The notes under the pieces: model-generated | The model's input: the letters and a program-made list of their open reading frames with translations, nothing else | What the model was told of the DNA's origin: nothing | The model's database searches: none | NCBI GenBank assembly: GCA_025655455.1 | Contig: JAHXIV010000010.1 | Span: 62,001-126,000 of the forward strand | DNA from: a gamma proteobacterium symbiont of Taylorina sp. | GTDB taxonomy: Bacteria; Pseudomonadota; Gammaproteobacteria; GRL18 | Length of the DNA stretch: 64,000 nucleotides | Reading direction: 5' to 3' | Translations under genes and position numbers: made by a program | Shown here: positions 35,254 to 43,181 of the stretch, one piece after another | How the letters are laid out: every line of letters begins with the position of its first letter | How positions within the stretch are numbered: position 1 is the first letter of the stretch

Positions 35254-35752
35254 AATTTTTTTGTATGAGTTGATACAGTTTGTGTAAAGAAAAATCAGCC
35301 GATTGATTTCTCACTGCTTCACGATCCCCTGGAAACTGTTTTGTCATTGAGATGCTTTTAAGTTGATTAGTGACTTTATCCTGAAAAGCCCAGGCAAAAC
35401 AGACGGTTCCAACCGGTTTTTTCTCACTACCACCATCCGGACCCGCTATGCCTGTAATTGACAGAGCATAGTGTGCAATAGAATGCTCAAGCGCCCCTTT
35501 CGCCATAGCGATTGCAACAGGTTCACTCACTGCACCCCAAAGTTTTATTATATCAGCATCAACTCCTATCATTTGTTCTTTCGCCAGATTACTATAAGTG
35601 ACAAAACCTCGATCGAACCATTGAGAACTGCCAGCTAAATCTGTAATCATCTTGGCAACTAAACCACCGGTACAGGATTCTGCTGTGACAAGCTGCACCT
35701 CAAGAGAAATACAAATTTCAGCAAGTTGACTGATGATAGATTCTGAATTCAT
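35249..35752 (-). CDS. CinA C-terminal domain protein (PncC-type NMN amidohydrolase)
   Basis: A 167-aa single-domain protein that in this family deamidates nicotinamide mononucleotide to recycle pyridine nucleotides. Signatures are VTAESCTGGLVAKMITDLAG, FDRGFVTYSN, GAVSEPVAIAMAKGAL and SITGIAGPDGGSEKKPVGTV. The stop codon lies in a GGGGTC-type repeat. It sits immediately upstream of recA on the same strand, the common gammaproteobacterial arrangement. Confidence 0.93.
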   Translation of the reverse strand: MNSESIISQLAEICISLEVQLVTAESCTGGLVAKMITDLAGSSQWFDRGFVTYSNLAKEQMIGVDADIIKLWGAVSEPVAIAMAKGALEHSIAHYALSITGIAGPDGGSEKKPVGTVCFAWAFQDKVTNQLKSISMTKQFPGDREAVRNQSADFSLHKLYQLIQKNF

Positions 35753-35787
35753 ACTATATTTTGCTCAGTTTAACAGACTGGTCAATT

Positions 35788-35808
35788 ATGCCATTTGACT
35801 CTGACCTC
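35788..35808 (-). repeat. GGGGTC-type repeat unit, inverted
   Basis: The plus strand reads CCATTTGACTCTGACCTC preceded by ATG. It is the inverse of the unit at 35239-35253 and nearly identical to the unit that encodes the start of tatD (55881-55901). It lies between cinA and mshE. Confidence 0.65.
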
Positions 35809-35855
35809 TGTCTATTATAATGTATCTGTCACGCTGTTTATAATCAGAGGAATAA

Positions 35856-37622
35856 TTGATTTTGGAATCTTCCCGGAAAAGAATACGCATTGGTGACTTG
35901 CTTGTCCAGCATAAATTAATTTCAGAGGGGCAACTTAATGCGGCACTGGCTGATCAAAAGACAACCGGACGCAAGCTGGGTCAGGTACTCATTGATAATG
36001 CCTATATTTCTGAAGAAAAGTTCATGGACTTTCTCTCTCAGCAGCTGGATGTCCCATTTATTGACCTGAAACAATATAAATATCAGAAAAACGTCGTTCG
36101 TCTTCTGCCTGAGACATTAGCCAGACGTTTTCGTGCAATTGTTCTGGCTGATAGAAAAACCGGCCTGTTAGTCGGTATGGCGGATCCTTCCGACATTTTT
36201 GCCTATGATGATATCCATAAAATACTAAAACGTCCTATTAGCCTGGCTTTGATTCGTGAACAGGATTTACTGGCTTCCATGGATGTTATGTATCGAAAAG
36301 AGGAAAAAATTACCTCATTGGTTGAAGAGCTGGATGAAGAGCTTTCAGAAACCGATATTGATCTGGATGATTTGGCTCAAAGTGATGATATTGAAAATGC
36401 TCCTGTGGTTCGACTGCTGCAAACTATTTTTGAAGATGCTTTGCAAGTCAAAGCTTCAGATATTCATATAGAACCCGATGAAAAAGTACTGCGTATTCGT
36501 ATGCGGATTGATGGTGTTCTTAATGAACAGGTAATGAATGAAAAACGTATTGTTGCGGCCTTAGTGTCACGTCTTAAGCTCATGTCCGGCTTGAATATTT
36601 CAGAAAGACGTCTGCCTCAGGATGGTCGTTTTCATATCAAGATAAAACATCACTCTATCGATGTGCGTTTATCAACCATGCCGACACAGCATGGAGAGTC
36701 TGTCGTGATGCGATTACTGGATCAGAGTGAAGGCACGCTGAATCTGGATGATCTGGGGATGAATTCAGATATACTGGATCGCTTTAGAAAATCAATCCAT
36801 CGTCCCCATGGTCTGGTTTTACTGACCGGACCTACAGGCAGTGGTAAAACAACGACACTTTATGCAGCATTGAGTGAGCTTAACAGCAGTGAAAAGAAAA
36901 TTATTACGGCAGAAGACCCTGTTGAATATCGCCTGGAACGGATCAGTCAGGTACAGATTAATGCTAAAATCGGCCTGACTTTTTCAAGTGTTTTACGTAC
37001 AGCTTTACGTCAGGATCCGGATATTATTCTTATTGGTGAAATGCGTGATGCAGAAACTGCCGACATTGCTGTGCGTTCAGCAATGACCGGACATATGGTA
37101 CTGTCAACTCTACATACCAATGATGCAATCAGTTCAGTTTATCGTTTACAGGATATGGGTATTGAAGGTTATTTAATTGCCACATCACTGCAGGCTATAG
37201 TGGCACAACGTCTGGTTAGAAGAATCTGTAATGACTGTAAAACAGAACATCATCTGGATGAACATGAAATGAGCTGGCTGCAGGGGGCAGTGAGTGAATC
37301 TCTTTCTTCCAATCATTTTTTTCAGGGTACAGGATGTCATCATTGTAATAATACCGGTTATAAGGGACGTCAGGGTGTCCATGAAATTTTAGAAATTAAT
37401 GAACAGCTGGCAGATGCTTTTCGACATGGTGATGCAAAAGACTTCGTACAAAAAGCACGTCATGCCCCCGGCTATATACCATTGGTGAATAGCGCTCTGG
37501 ATTTGGCTAAACAAGGTATTACTTCTATTGAAGAAGTATTAAGACTGGCCGGAACGATAGAAGAGCATGAAGAGGCGGATGAATACCAGGATAGCGAAGC
37601 AACTGAGAAAACAACAACTTAA
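35856..37622 (+). CDS. mshE: MSHA pilus assembly ATPase MshE (c-di-GMP-binding)
   Basis: Hexameric extension ATPase of the MSHA pilus. TTG 35856 is the start, with AGAGGA five bases before it. The 588-aa protein opens with two MshEN motifs, RIGDLLVQHKLISEGQLNAA and KLGQVLIDNAYISEEKF, which bind c-di-GMP in characterised MshE proteins. The GspE core has Walker A GPTGSGKTTTLYAAL, DPDIILIGEMRDAETADIAV and a tetra-cysteine zinc motif (CNDCKTEHH ... CHHCNNTGYKGRQG). It begins the operon mshE-mshG-pilin. Confidence 0.95.
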   Translation: MILESSRKRIRIGDLLVQHKLISEGQLNAALADQKTTGRKLGQVLIDNAYISEEKFMDFLSQQLDVPFIDLKQYKYQKNVVRLLPETLARRFRAIVLADRKTGLLVGMADPSDIFAYDDIHKILKRPISLALIREQDLLASMDVMYRKEEKITSLVEELDEELSETDIDLDDLAQSDDIENAPVVRLLQTIFEDALQVKASDIHIEPDEKVLRIRMRIDGVLNEQVMNEKRIVAALVSRLKLMSGLNISERRLPQDGRFHIKIKHHSIDVRLSTMPTQHGESVVMRLLDQSEGTLNLDDLGMNSDILDRFRKSIHRPHGLVLLTGPTGSGKTTTLYAALSELNSSEKKIITAEDPVEYRLERISQVQINAKIGLTFSSVLRTALRQDPDIILIGEMRDAETADIAVRSAMTGHMVLSTLHTNDAISSVYRLQDMGIEGYLIATSLQAIVAQRLVRRICNDCKTEHHLDEHEMSWLQGAVSESLSSNHFFQGTGCHHCNNTGYKGRQGVHEILEINEQLADAFRHGDAKDFVQKARHAPGYIPLVNSALDLAKQGITSIEEVLRLAGTIEEHEEADEYQDSEATEKTTT

Positions 37623-37649
37623 GAGCCATCAGCCAAAAAGAGAGAGATA

Positions 37650-38873
37650 GTGGCAAAATATTTTTATAAAGCCCGTACCACACGTGGTGATGCAATAGAA
37701 AATACGGCAGAAGCCAGTTCAGAAGATGCCCTGGCCACGCAATTATTCAATAGTGGTCTGACACCCATTGAAATTAAGATTGTAGCTGAAGCAAAAAAAA
37801 ATATCGATCTGGATCTGAATCGAATGCTTGGTTTGGGTAAACCAAAAACAGAAGAGCTTATTTTATTTTCCAAACAAATGACCGCCCTGTTTAAAGCCGG
37901 AATTCCCATTACACGGGCAATTAACGGCTTGTCACAAACCACTGATAATGCATATCTTAAAGAAGTGCTGGAACATAGTGTTAAACAATTAGAAGCTGGA
38001 AAACCCCTGTCAACCGGTCTGGCAAAATACCCGGATATTTTCCCCGGTGTTTTTCTCAATATTATTAAAGTAGGAGAAAATACCGGACAACTGGATAATG
38101 CCTTTGAACAGCTCGCATTTTATCTGGAACGGGATAAAATGATCCGAGATAAAATTAAAGAAGCTACCCGTTATCCCACTTTTGTTTTAATCTTTATTGG
38201 CGCCGCTTTTACCATCCTCAATATTTTTGTTATCCCCAAGTTTGCCGGGGTGTTTGGTAAAATAAATATGGAATTACCCATTTATACCCGTATATTATTA
38301 TCAACCTCAGAAATTTTTATTAATTACTGGCCTTGGATGCTGGCTGTCATTGCGACATTAATCCTGGGTGCACATCAATACATTAACACAGAAATCGGGC
38401 GTTTCAATTTTGATAAGGCCAAGTTTAACATACCCTATATTGGAGGAATTTTGCGCAAGGCAGTGCTGGCTCGATTCTGTCGCACCTTCTCTCTTACTCA
38501 ACAGGCCGGCGTACCTTTAGTACAATCATTAAATTTAGTCGCTAATTCAGTGGGTAACAGCTACGTCAGCGATAGGGTTATCAGTATGCGCAGCGGCGTA
38601 GAACGTGGTGATAATCTAACCAATACCGCCACTGCAACCGGACTCTTTACTCCATTAGTTTTACAAATGCTGGCTGTGGGAGAAGAAACCGGCATGGTGG
38701 ATGAAATGCTGGTAAAGGTTGCTGAATTTTATGAAGAGGAGGTCAATTATGAAATCAAGTTCCTCAGTGCCCAGATAGAACCCGCTTTAATTATGACCAT
38801 TGGCGGTATGGTATTGATTATGGCACTTGGAATTTTTATGCCTATGTGGGATATGGTCGGTCATATGAAATAA
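37650..38873 (+). CDS. mshG: MSHA pilus inner-membrane platform protein MshG
   Basis: A 407-aa GspF/PilC-family protein that anchors the assembly ATPase. It starts at GTG 37650 (AKYFYKARTTRGDAIENTAE), with two GspF repeats: FSKQMTALFKAGIPITRAIN with YPDIFPGVFLNIIKVGENTG, and FCRTFSLTQQAGVPLVQSLN with LVLQMLAVGEETGMVDEML. Three transmembrane segments are at about 172-195, 220-240 and 380-402. It follows mshE by 27 nt. Confidence 0.95.
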   Translation: MAKYFYKARTTRGDAIENTAEASSEDALATQLFNSGLTPIEIKIVAEAKKNIDLDLNRMLGLGKPKTEELILFSKQMTALFKAGIPITRAINGLSQTTDNAYLKEVLEHSVKQLEAGKPLSTGLAKYPDIFPGVFLNIIKVGENTGQLDNAFEQLAFYLERDKMIRDKIKEATRYPTFVLIFIGAAFTILNIFVIPKFAGVFGKINMELPIYTRILLSTSEIFINYWPWMLAVIATLILGAHQYINTEIGRFNFDKAKFNIPYIGGILRKAVLARFCRTFSLTQQAGVPLVQSLNLVANSVGNSYVSDRVISMRSGVERGDNLTNTATATGLFTPLVLQMLAVGEETGMVDEMLVKVAEFYEEEVNYEIKFLSAQIEPALIMTIGGMVLIMALGIFMPMWDMVGHMK

Positions 38874-38981
38874 CTTGTTTTTCAATAAGATATAATGTAT
38901 ATTTAGAAAAATTATTTTATATGTAAGAGGATTCTTACAAAACAAGACATATTTAATCGCTATTATATGGGAAATAGTAAT

Positions 38982-39413
38982 ATGAAAAAGCAACAAGCTG
39001 GTTTTACATTAATTGAATTAGTTGTAGTGATTGTTATTTTAGGGATTCTAGCAGCGACTGCTTTGCCAAAGTTCGCTAACTTAAGTACTGAAGCAGCTGA
39101 TGCAGCTGCTGAAGGTTTTATCGGTTCTCTTAGTTCCGCTTCCTCTATTAATTATGCAAAAGGTCTTGCCAGCGGCACTCCACCTTTTACAATTACAGCA
39201 GCAACGACTTGCTCACAACTTGCTGCAGGTTTACTAAGCACAGCATTACCAACAGAAGTTACAATTGTTACGGGAACAGATACACTTGCTGGTTGTGGTG
39301 CGGCAGGTAACCTTGATACAACTTGTGGTGTTAAGCATAGTAAAGGTAGTACTGGTGCTGGTGAAAGTGGAAGCGCAACAGGAAAAACTGTATCCATTAT
39401 CTGTACCGGATAA
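38982..39413 (+). CDS. MSHA-type major prepilin (MshA/MshB-like)
   Basis: A 143-aa type IV prepilin. The leader MKKQQAG is cut before FTLIELVVVIVILGILAATA, with the invariant Glu5 of the mature pilin. The C-terminal half is Gly/Thr/Ser-rich with two cysteines near the end. ATG 38982 gives the usual short leader; a second ATG at 38967 adds five residues. By position after mshG and composition it is the likely major pilin, but mshA and mshB are not told apart with certainty. A GGGGTC-type hairpin follows and may end the transcript. Confidence 0.9.
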   Translation: MKKQQAGFTLIELVVVIVILGILAATALPKFANLSTEAADAAAEGFIGSLSSASSINYAKGLASGTPPFTITAATTCSQLAAGLLSTALPTEVTIVTGTDTLAGCGAAGNLDTTCGVKHSKGSTGAGESGSATGKTVSIICTG

Positions 39414-39437
39414 ATAAATATAGAAAAAGCCTGAAAA

Positions 39438-39471
39438 CAGGGGTCAGAGCCAAATTGATTCTGACCCTGTA
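39438..39471. repeat. GGGGTC-type palindromic repeat, possible terminator
   Basis: GGGGTCAGAGCC and GATTCTGACCCTGT form an imperfect hairpin of about 12 bp directly after the pilin gene and before the inserted ATPase gene. It is the two-armed form of the repeat seen as single units elsewhere. A U-tract is not present, so termination is only possible. Confidence 0.65.
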
Positions 39472-39565
39472 CAACCCCACTCCTCAAATATTATCCGGAA
39501 AAGCAAGTAAACTCTAATATTATCCTATCATTTACACCGGTAAAATCCTAGTGTAGAATCAGGTT

Positions 39566-40807
39566 ATGACCGTCCTAAAAAGAAATGACATTGTAAAAAT
39601 TAATCAATTACTGGATATTTTTCCTATTGTATTAATTCTTGGTGTCAGACAATGCGGCAAAACGACTCTGGCAAAGCAGGCACGTCCAGAATGGAAATAT
39701 TTTGATTTAGAAAATATCAGTGATATTGATTTTATCAGTAATGATTTGGACTTCTTTTTCAAAGAATATTCAGCAAATATTATCATTGATGAAGCCCAGG
39801 AACTACCGCAACTCTTTAAACAATTAAGAGGAGTGATTGATGCTGATCGTTCACAAAAAAACCGCTTTATACTCACCGGTTCAAGTTCCCCGCAATTAAT
39901 AGGACAGGCCAGTGATTCACTGGCTGGTCGCCTGGGTATTATTGAATTAGGAACTTTTAAAAGAAATGAAATCAGACAAAAAAAACTGCCTGATTTTTAT
40001 CAGATATTAAATCGGGATATCTCTATTGATTCCATCGCTCTATTAAAAAAACTTCAGTCTCCACAAAAAAGTGAAGATATTATAGAAGATTTTCTAAGGG
40101 GCGGATATCCTGAACCTGTCATTGCCCAAAATGCTTTATTCTATAACACATGGATGAATAATTATTTTCAACTGTATATTAACCGTGATCTGAAAAAACT
40201 TTTCCCGCGTATTGATGCCACTCGCTATAGACGATTTATCTCAACACTTTCTGAGTTATCCGGGACAATTATCAACAAGGCTCAATTAGGGCGTTCCATA
40301 GATACCAATGAAGTCACTATTAGGGATTATCTGGATATAGCCGATAAAACCTTTGTCTGGCGCATTATCCCCTCTTATGAAAAATCTAAAACAAAATCTC
40401 TGGTAAAAATGCCCAAGGGGATTTTAAGAGATTCAGGCCTGATTCATTTTCTCGCCAATATAGACAATAGAGAAAAACTGATTCGTAGTCCTAATGTCGG
40501 GCAAAATTTTGAGTCTTATATCATTGAAGAACTGATAAAGGGTATGTATTCCAGTGATGCAGTCAATTGTTTCTATTATTATTACAGAACCAAACATGGA
40601 TCAGAAGTGGACTTAATTTTAGAAGGTAGTTTTGGACTATTGCCCATAGAAATCAAGTTCAGTACTACAACAAAATTAAAACAATTAACCTCACTGACAA
40701 AATTCGTTAAAGATAATGAGCTGCCTTTTGGTATTGTTATTAATAATGCCAGTGAAGTCAGAATGTTAAGTGAAAGAATAATCCAGATTCCAGCACTTTT
40801 AATATAA
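39566..40807 (+). CDS. AAA family ATPase with DUF4143 domain
   Basis: A 413-aa protein of the AAA_14/DUF4143 family. Walker A is LGVRQCGKTTLAKQ, Walker B IIIDEAQELPQLF, then ILTGSSSPQLI; the C-terminal DUF4143 contains GSEVDLILEGSFGLLPIEIK, which resembles a PD-(D/E)XK nuclease core. Such genes are common in bacterial accessory DNA and their function is not clear. It interrupts the MSHA pilin genes (between the major pilin and mshC) and follows a GGGGTC-type repeat, so it looks inserted. Confidence 0.88.
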   Translation: MTVLKRNDIVKINQLLDIFPIVLILGVRQCGKTTLAKQARPEWKYFDLENISDIDFISNDLDFFFKEYSANIIIDEAQELPQLFKQLRGVIDADRSQKNRFILTGSSSPQLIGQASDSLAGRLGIIELGTFKRNEIRQKKLPDFYQILNRDISIDSIALLKKLQSPQKSEDIIEDFLRGGYPEPVIAQNALFYNTWMNNYFQLYINRDLKKLFPRIDATRYRRFISTLSELSGTIINKAQLGRSIDTNEVTIRDYLDIADKTFVWRIIPSYEKSKTKSLVKMPKGILRDSGLIHFLANIDNREKLIRSPNVGQNFESYIIEELIKGMYSSDAVNCFYYYYRTKHGSEVDLILEGSFGLLPIEIKFSTTTKLKQLTSLTKFVKDNELPFGIVINNASEVRMLSERIIQIPALLI

Positions 40808-40872
40808 ATATTGATTAATATTCTGCAATGACTGCTATAATTCCTGTAATCAATAAAAAAGGATCTATTTGA

Positions 40873-41325
40873 ATGTCATTTAGAAACTTTCGATACAATC
40901 AGGGTTTTACGCTGATAGAACTGGTCACGGTGCTGATAATTCTTGGGATTATATCGGTTGTAGGCAGTGCAAAGTTCTTTAATAATTCTACATTTAAAGA
41001 CGCTCGTTATCATCAGGAAATTCTTTCTGCTTTTCGTTTTGCCCAGAAAATTGCTATTGCCAGTCAGAATAAAGTGACTATTTGCCTGACTTCTACCAGC
41101 TATACATTATATTATTCATCCGCTGCCTGTTCCGGTACAAATGTTCAACATCCTGCCAAACAAGGGGGTTACAAAGACACCGCTACTTCAACCATTAACC
41201 CGGTAGCAAATTATACTTTTAGTGCTGACGGTAACGTCTCTTCTTCAACAGGAGTCTATTCTTTTACTATAGGCCCAGGACATAGCATTAAAATTGAATC
41301 GGTGACAGGTTATGTCCATGAATAA
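40873..41325 (+). CDS. mshC: Minor prepilin MshC-like (GspH/FimT type)
   Basis: A 150-aa prepilin with leader MSFRNFRYNQG and mature start FTLIELVTVLIILGIISVVG. The GspH-like body (YHQEILSAFRFAQKIAIASQ) and C-terminal SVTGYVHE fit MshC. The stop overlaps the start of the next pilin gene by 14 nt, showing tight coupling in the mshC-D-O-P run. Confidence 0.85.
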   Translation: MSFRNFRYNQGFTLIELVTVLIILGIISVVGSAKFFNNSTFKDARYHQEILSAFRFAQKIAIASQNKVTICLTSTSYTLYYSSAACSGTNVQHPAKQGGYKDTATSTINPVANYTFSADGNVSSSTGVYSFTIGPGHSIKIESVTGYVHE

Positions 41326-41812
41326 AACCATATTCTTTTCTCAGGGTGCTACATTGATAGAGCTGATCATTTCTATCGTGATTATATCCATTGCTGTTAT
41401 GGGAGTAAGCAGTTTATTTGTCACAACTACTCGTAGTAGTGCTGATCCGATGATAAGAGCTCAGCAACTGGCAATTGCACAGAGTTATATGGATGAGATA
41501 ATGATGCAGGCTTATACTCCTATTGCTAATTTTTCAGCCACAGGCAGCTGTACCAGTGGCTCCCCCATTGACAGCAATCGAATTCAATATAATGACGTGG
41601 ATGATTACAATGGTTTGTCTGATAGTTCAGCACTGGATCAAAATGGCTGTGCCATCGCTTCATTGAGTAATTATAGTGTTGCAGTAACTGTAACTCTCTG
41701 CAGTACCTGTGGTACAAAACTTAATGCTTCTGCAGCTAAAAAAATTGTCGTGAACGTCTCTCACAGCAGTCAGGGTGCATTACCAATGACAGCTTATAGA
41801 ACCAATTACTAA
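41312..41812 (+). CDS. mshD: Minor prepilin MshD-like
   Basis: A 166-aa prepilin with leader to SQG and the mature start ATLIELIISIVIISIAVMGV; the first mature residue is Ala instead of Phe, which prepilin peptidase accepts. QLAIAQSYMDEIMMQAYTPI is the GspI-like stretch. It overlaps mshC by 14 nt and mshO by 1 nt. Confidence 0.85.
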   Translation: MSMNKTIFFSQGATLIELIISIVIISIAVMGVSSLFVTTTRSSADPMIRAQQLAIAQSYMDEIMMQAYTPIANFSATGSCTSGSPIDSNRIQYNDVDDYNGLSDSSALDQNGCAIASLSNYSVAVTVTLCSTCGTKLNASAAKKIVVNVSHSSQGALPMTAYRTNY

Positions 41813-42621
41813 TGAAAATCCCTTTGCATAAAGAAAACGGTTTTACCCTGATTGAATTAATTACCGTGATGATCATTACCGGTATTATCTCCATGATGGC
41901 TGTTAATATGATCACACTTCCGATGCAGAGCTATAGTGATATGAAACAGCGTGCTGAACTGGTGGATATTGCAGAAATCACATTACATCGTATGGCACGT
42001 GATATACATCATGCCTTGCCTAATAGTGTTCGCACTAAAGATACCAGCAGTAATGGAAAGGATGATCATTTAGAAATTTTGCATACTATTGATGGTGGGC
42101 GTTATACTACATCAGGTGTAGATGCATATACCACAACAACCGCAATAGACAAATTTACATTACAAAAAGAGCTTAATATTAGTAATACTGATGCCATTGG
42201 TTCGTACGTCGTAGTGTATAATATGGGTGCTGATAGCGGTGCCGATGCCTATCAGTCTCCCGCACAAAACCGTGCCCAAATAACCAATCTGACTAATACT
42301 CTTATTTCATTTCCACCTTCTATACAATTTCCCTTTTCATCACCTCAGTCTCGTTTCATGGTGGTCGACAAAGCAATTACTTTTGGCTGTATTGGCAGCA
42401 AGTTATATTTAAAGCAGGGCTATTCAATTCAAGCAGCAATACCGACGGTATCGACAAGTGATAATTTATTAGCACAAAATATCACCAGTTGTGATTTTAA
42501 TTATAATCCCGGTTCTTCCACCCGCCCCGGACTGGTCACTATGGAAATTGAAATAACCGATCCTGACTCCAGTGAATTAATCAAATTATTACATCAGGTA
42601 ATGGTGGAAAACCAACCATGA
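41812..42621 (+). CDS. mshO: Minor prepilin MshO-like
   Basis: A 269-aa GspJ-like prepilin: leader to NG, mature start FTLIELITVMIITGIISMMA, then LVDIAEITLHRMARDIHHAL typical of MshO. It overlaps mshP by 4 nt. Likely part of the pilus tip complex. Confidence 0.87.
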   Translation: MKIPLHKENGFTLIELITVMIITGIISMMAVNMITLPMQSYSDMKQRAELVDIAEITLHRMARDIHHALPNSVRTKDTSSNGKDDHLEILHTIDGGRYTTSGVDAYTTTTAIDKFTLQKELNISNTDAIGSYVVVYNMGADSGADAYQSPAQNRAQITNLTNTLISFPPSIQFPFSSPQSRFMVVDKAITFGCIGSKLYLKQGYSIQAAIPTVSTSDNLLAQNITSCDFNYNPGSSTRPGLVTMEIEITDPDSSELIKLLHQVMVENQP

Positions 42622-43082
42622 AGATTAATTATTCTCAACAAAAAGGTGTCTCACTGGTTGGTGCTATTTTTATTGTCGTGGCTCTGGCCTCAATTGGTGC
42701 AGCCATGGTGACACTCAGCGGCACGACAGCAACCACCTCAGTTCTTAATATTGAACAACAACGCGCCTATTATACCGCCAGAAGCGGTATGGAATGGGCT
42801 ATTAAAACTGTTTTGGATACCGACTCCACTTCAACTGCAAGTTGCACTAATATCAGTGGTGTTTCTTTCACCAGTAATGAGGGATTTACAATTACGGTAG
42901 ATGCTTGCACAGATTGTGCTTCATCAGGAGGAAGCTGTTGTGATGAAAGTACAACACCCGGTTCCTGTACTATAAATCCCAGAGTAACAACGATTAAAAT
43001 TACAGCTGAAAAAGGTAACAATGGTGATATATATCATGTATCCAGAAGCATTCAGACGACGACTTCTTATGATGGACCTTAA
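42618..43082 (+). CDS. mshP: MSHA biogenesis protein MshP-like
   Basis: A 154-aa PilX-like protein: short basic N-terminus ending KG, hydrophobic VSLVGAIFIVVALASIGAAM, then QQRAYYTARSGMEWAIKTVL. The Glu5 of pilins is missing, as in MshP and PilX. It contains six clustered cysteines (CTDCASSGGSCCDES...C). It is the last plus-strand gene of this run and faces mshQ, which is inverted here. Confidence 0.85.
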   Translation: MKINYSQQKGVSLVGAIFIVVALASIGAAMVTLSGTTATTSVLNIEQQRAYYTARSGMEWAIKTVLDTDSTSTASCTNISGVSFTSNEGFTITVDACTDCASSGGSCCDESTTPGSCTINPRVTTIKITAEKGNNGDIYHVSRSIQTTTSYDGP

Positions 43083-43122
43083 AATTGGTTTTAACGATAG
43101 ATTTAACCTTGAAAATGATACA

Positions 43123-43150
43123 GATCTTTTGACCTGCAATTCAAAAGATC
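43123..43150. terminator. Hairpin between mshP and mshQ
   Basis: GATCTTTTGA (43123-43132) and TCAAAAGATC (43141-43150) are perfect 10-bp arms with an 8-nt loop, located in the 99-bp gap between the convergent mshP and mshQ genes. Only a weak T-rich tail follows, so a bidirectional terminator is likely but not textbook. Confidence 0.5.
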
Positions 43151-43181
43151 AATTATTTAAGGAATTCAAATAACTGAGCAG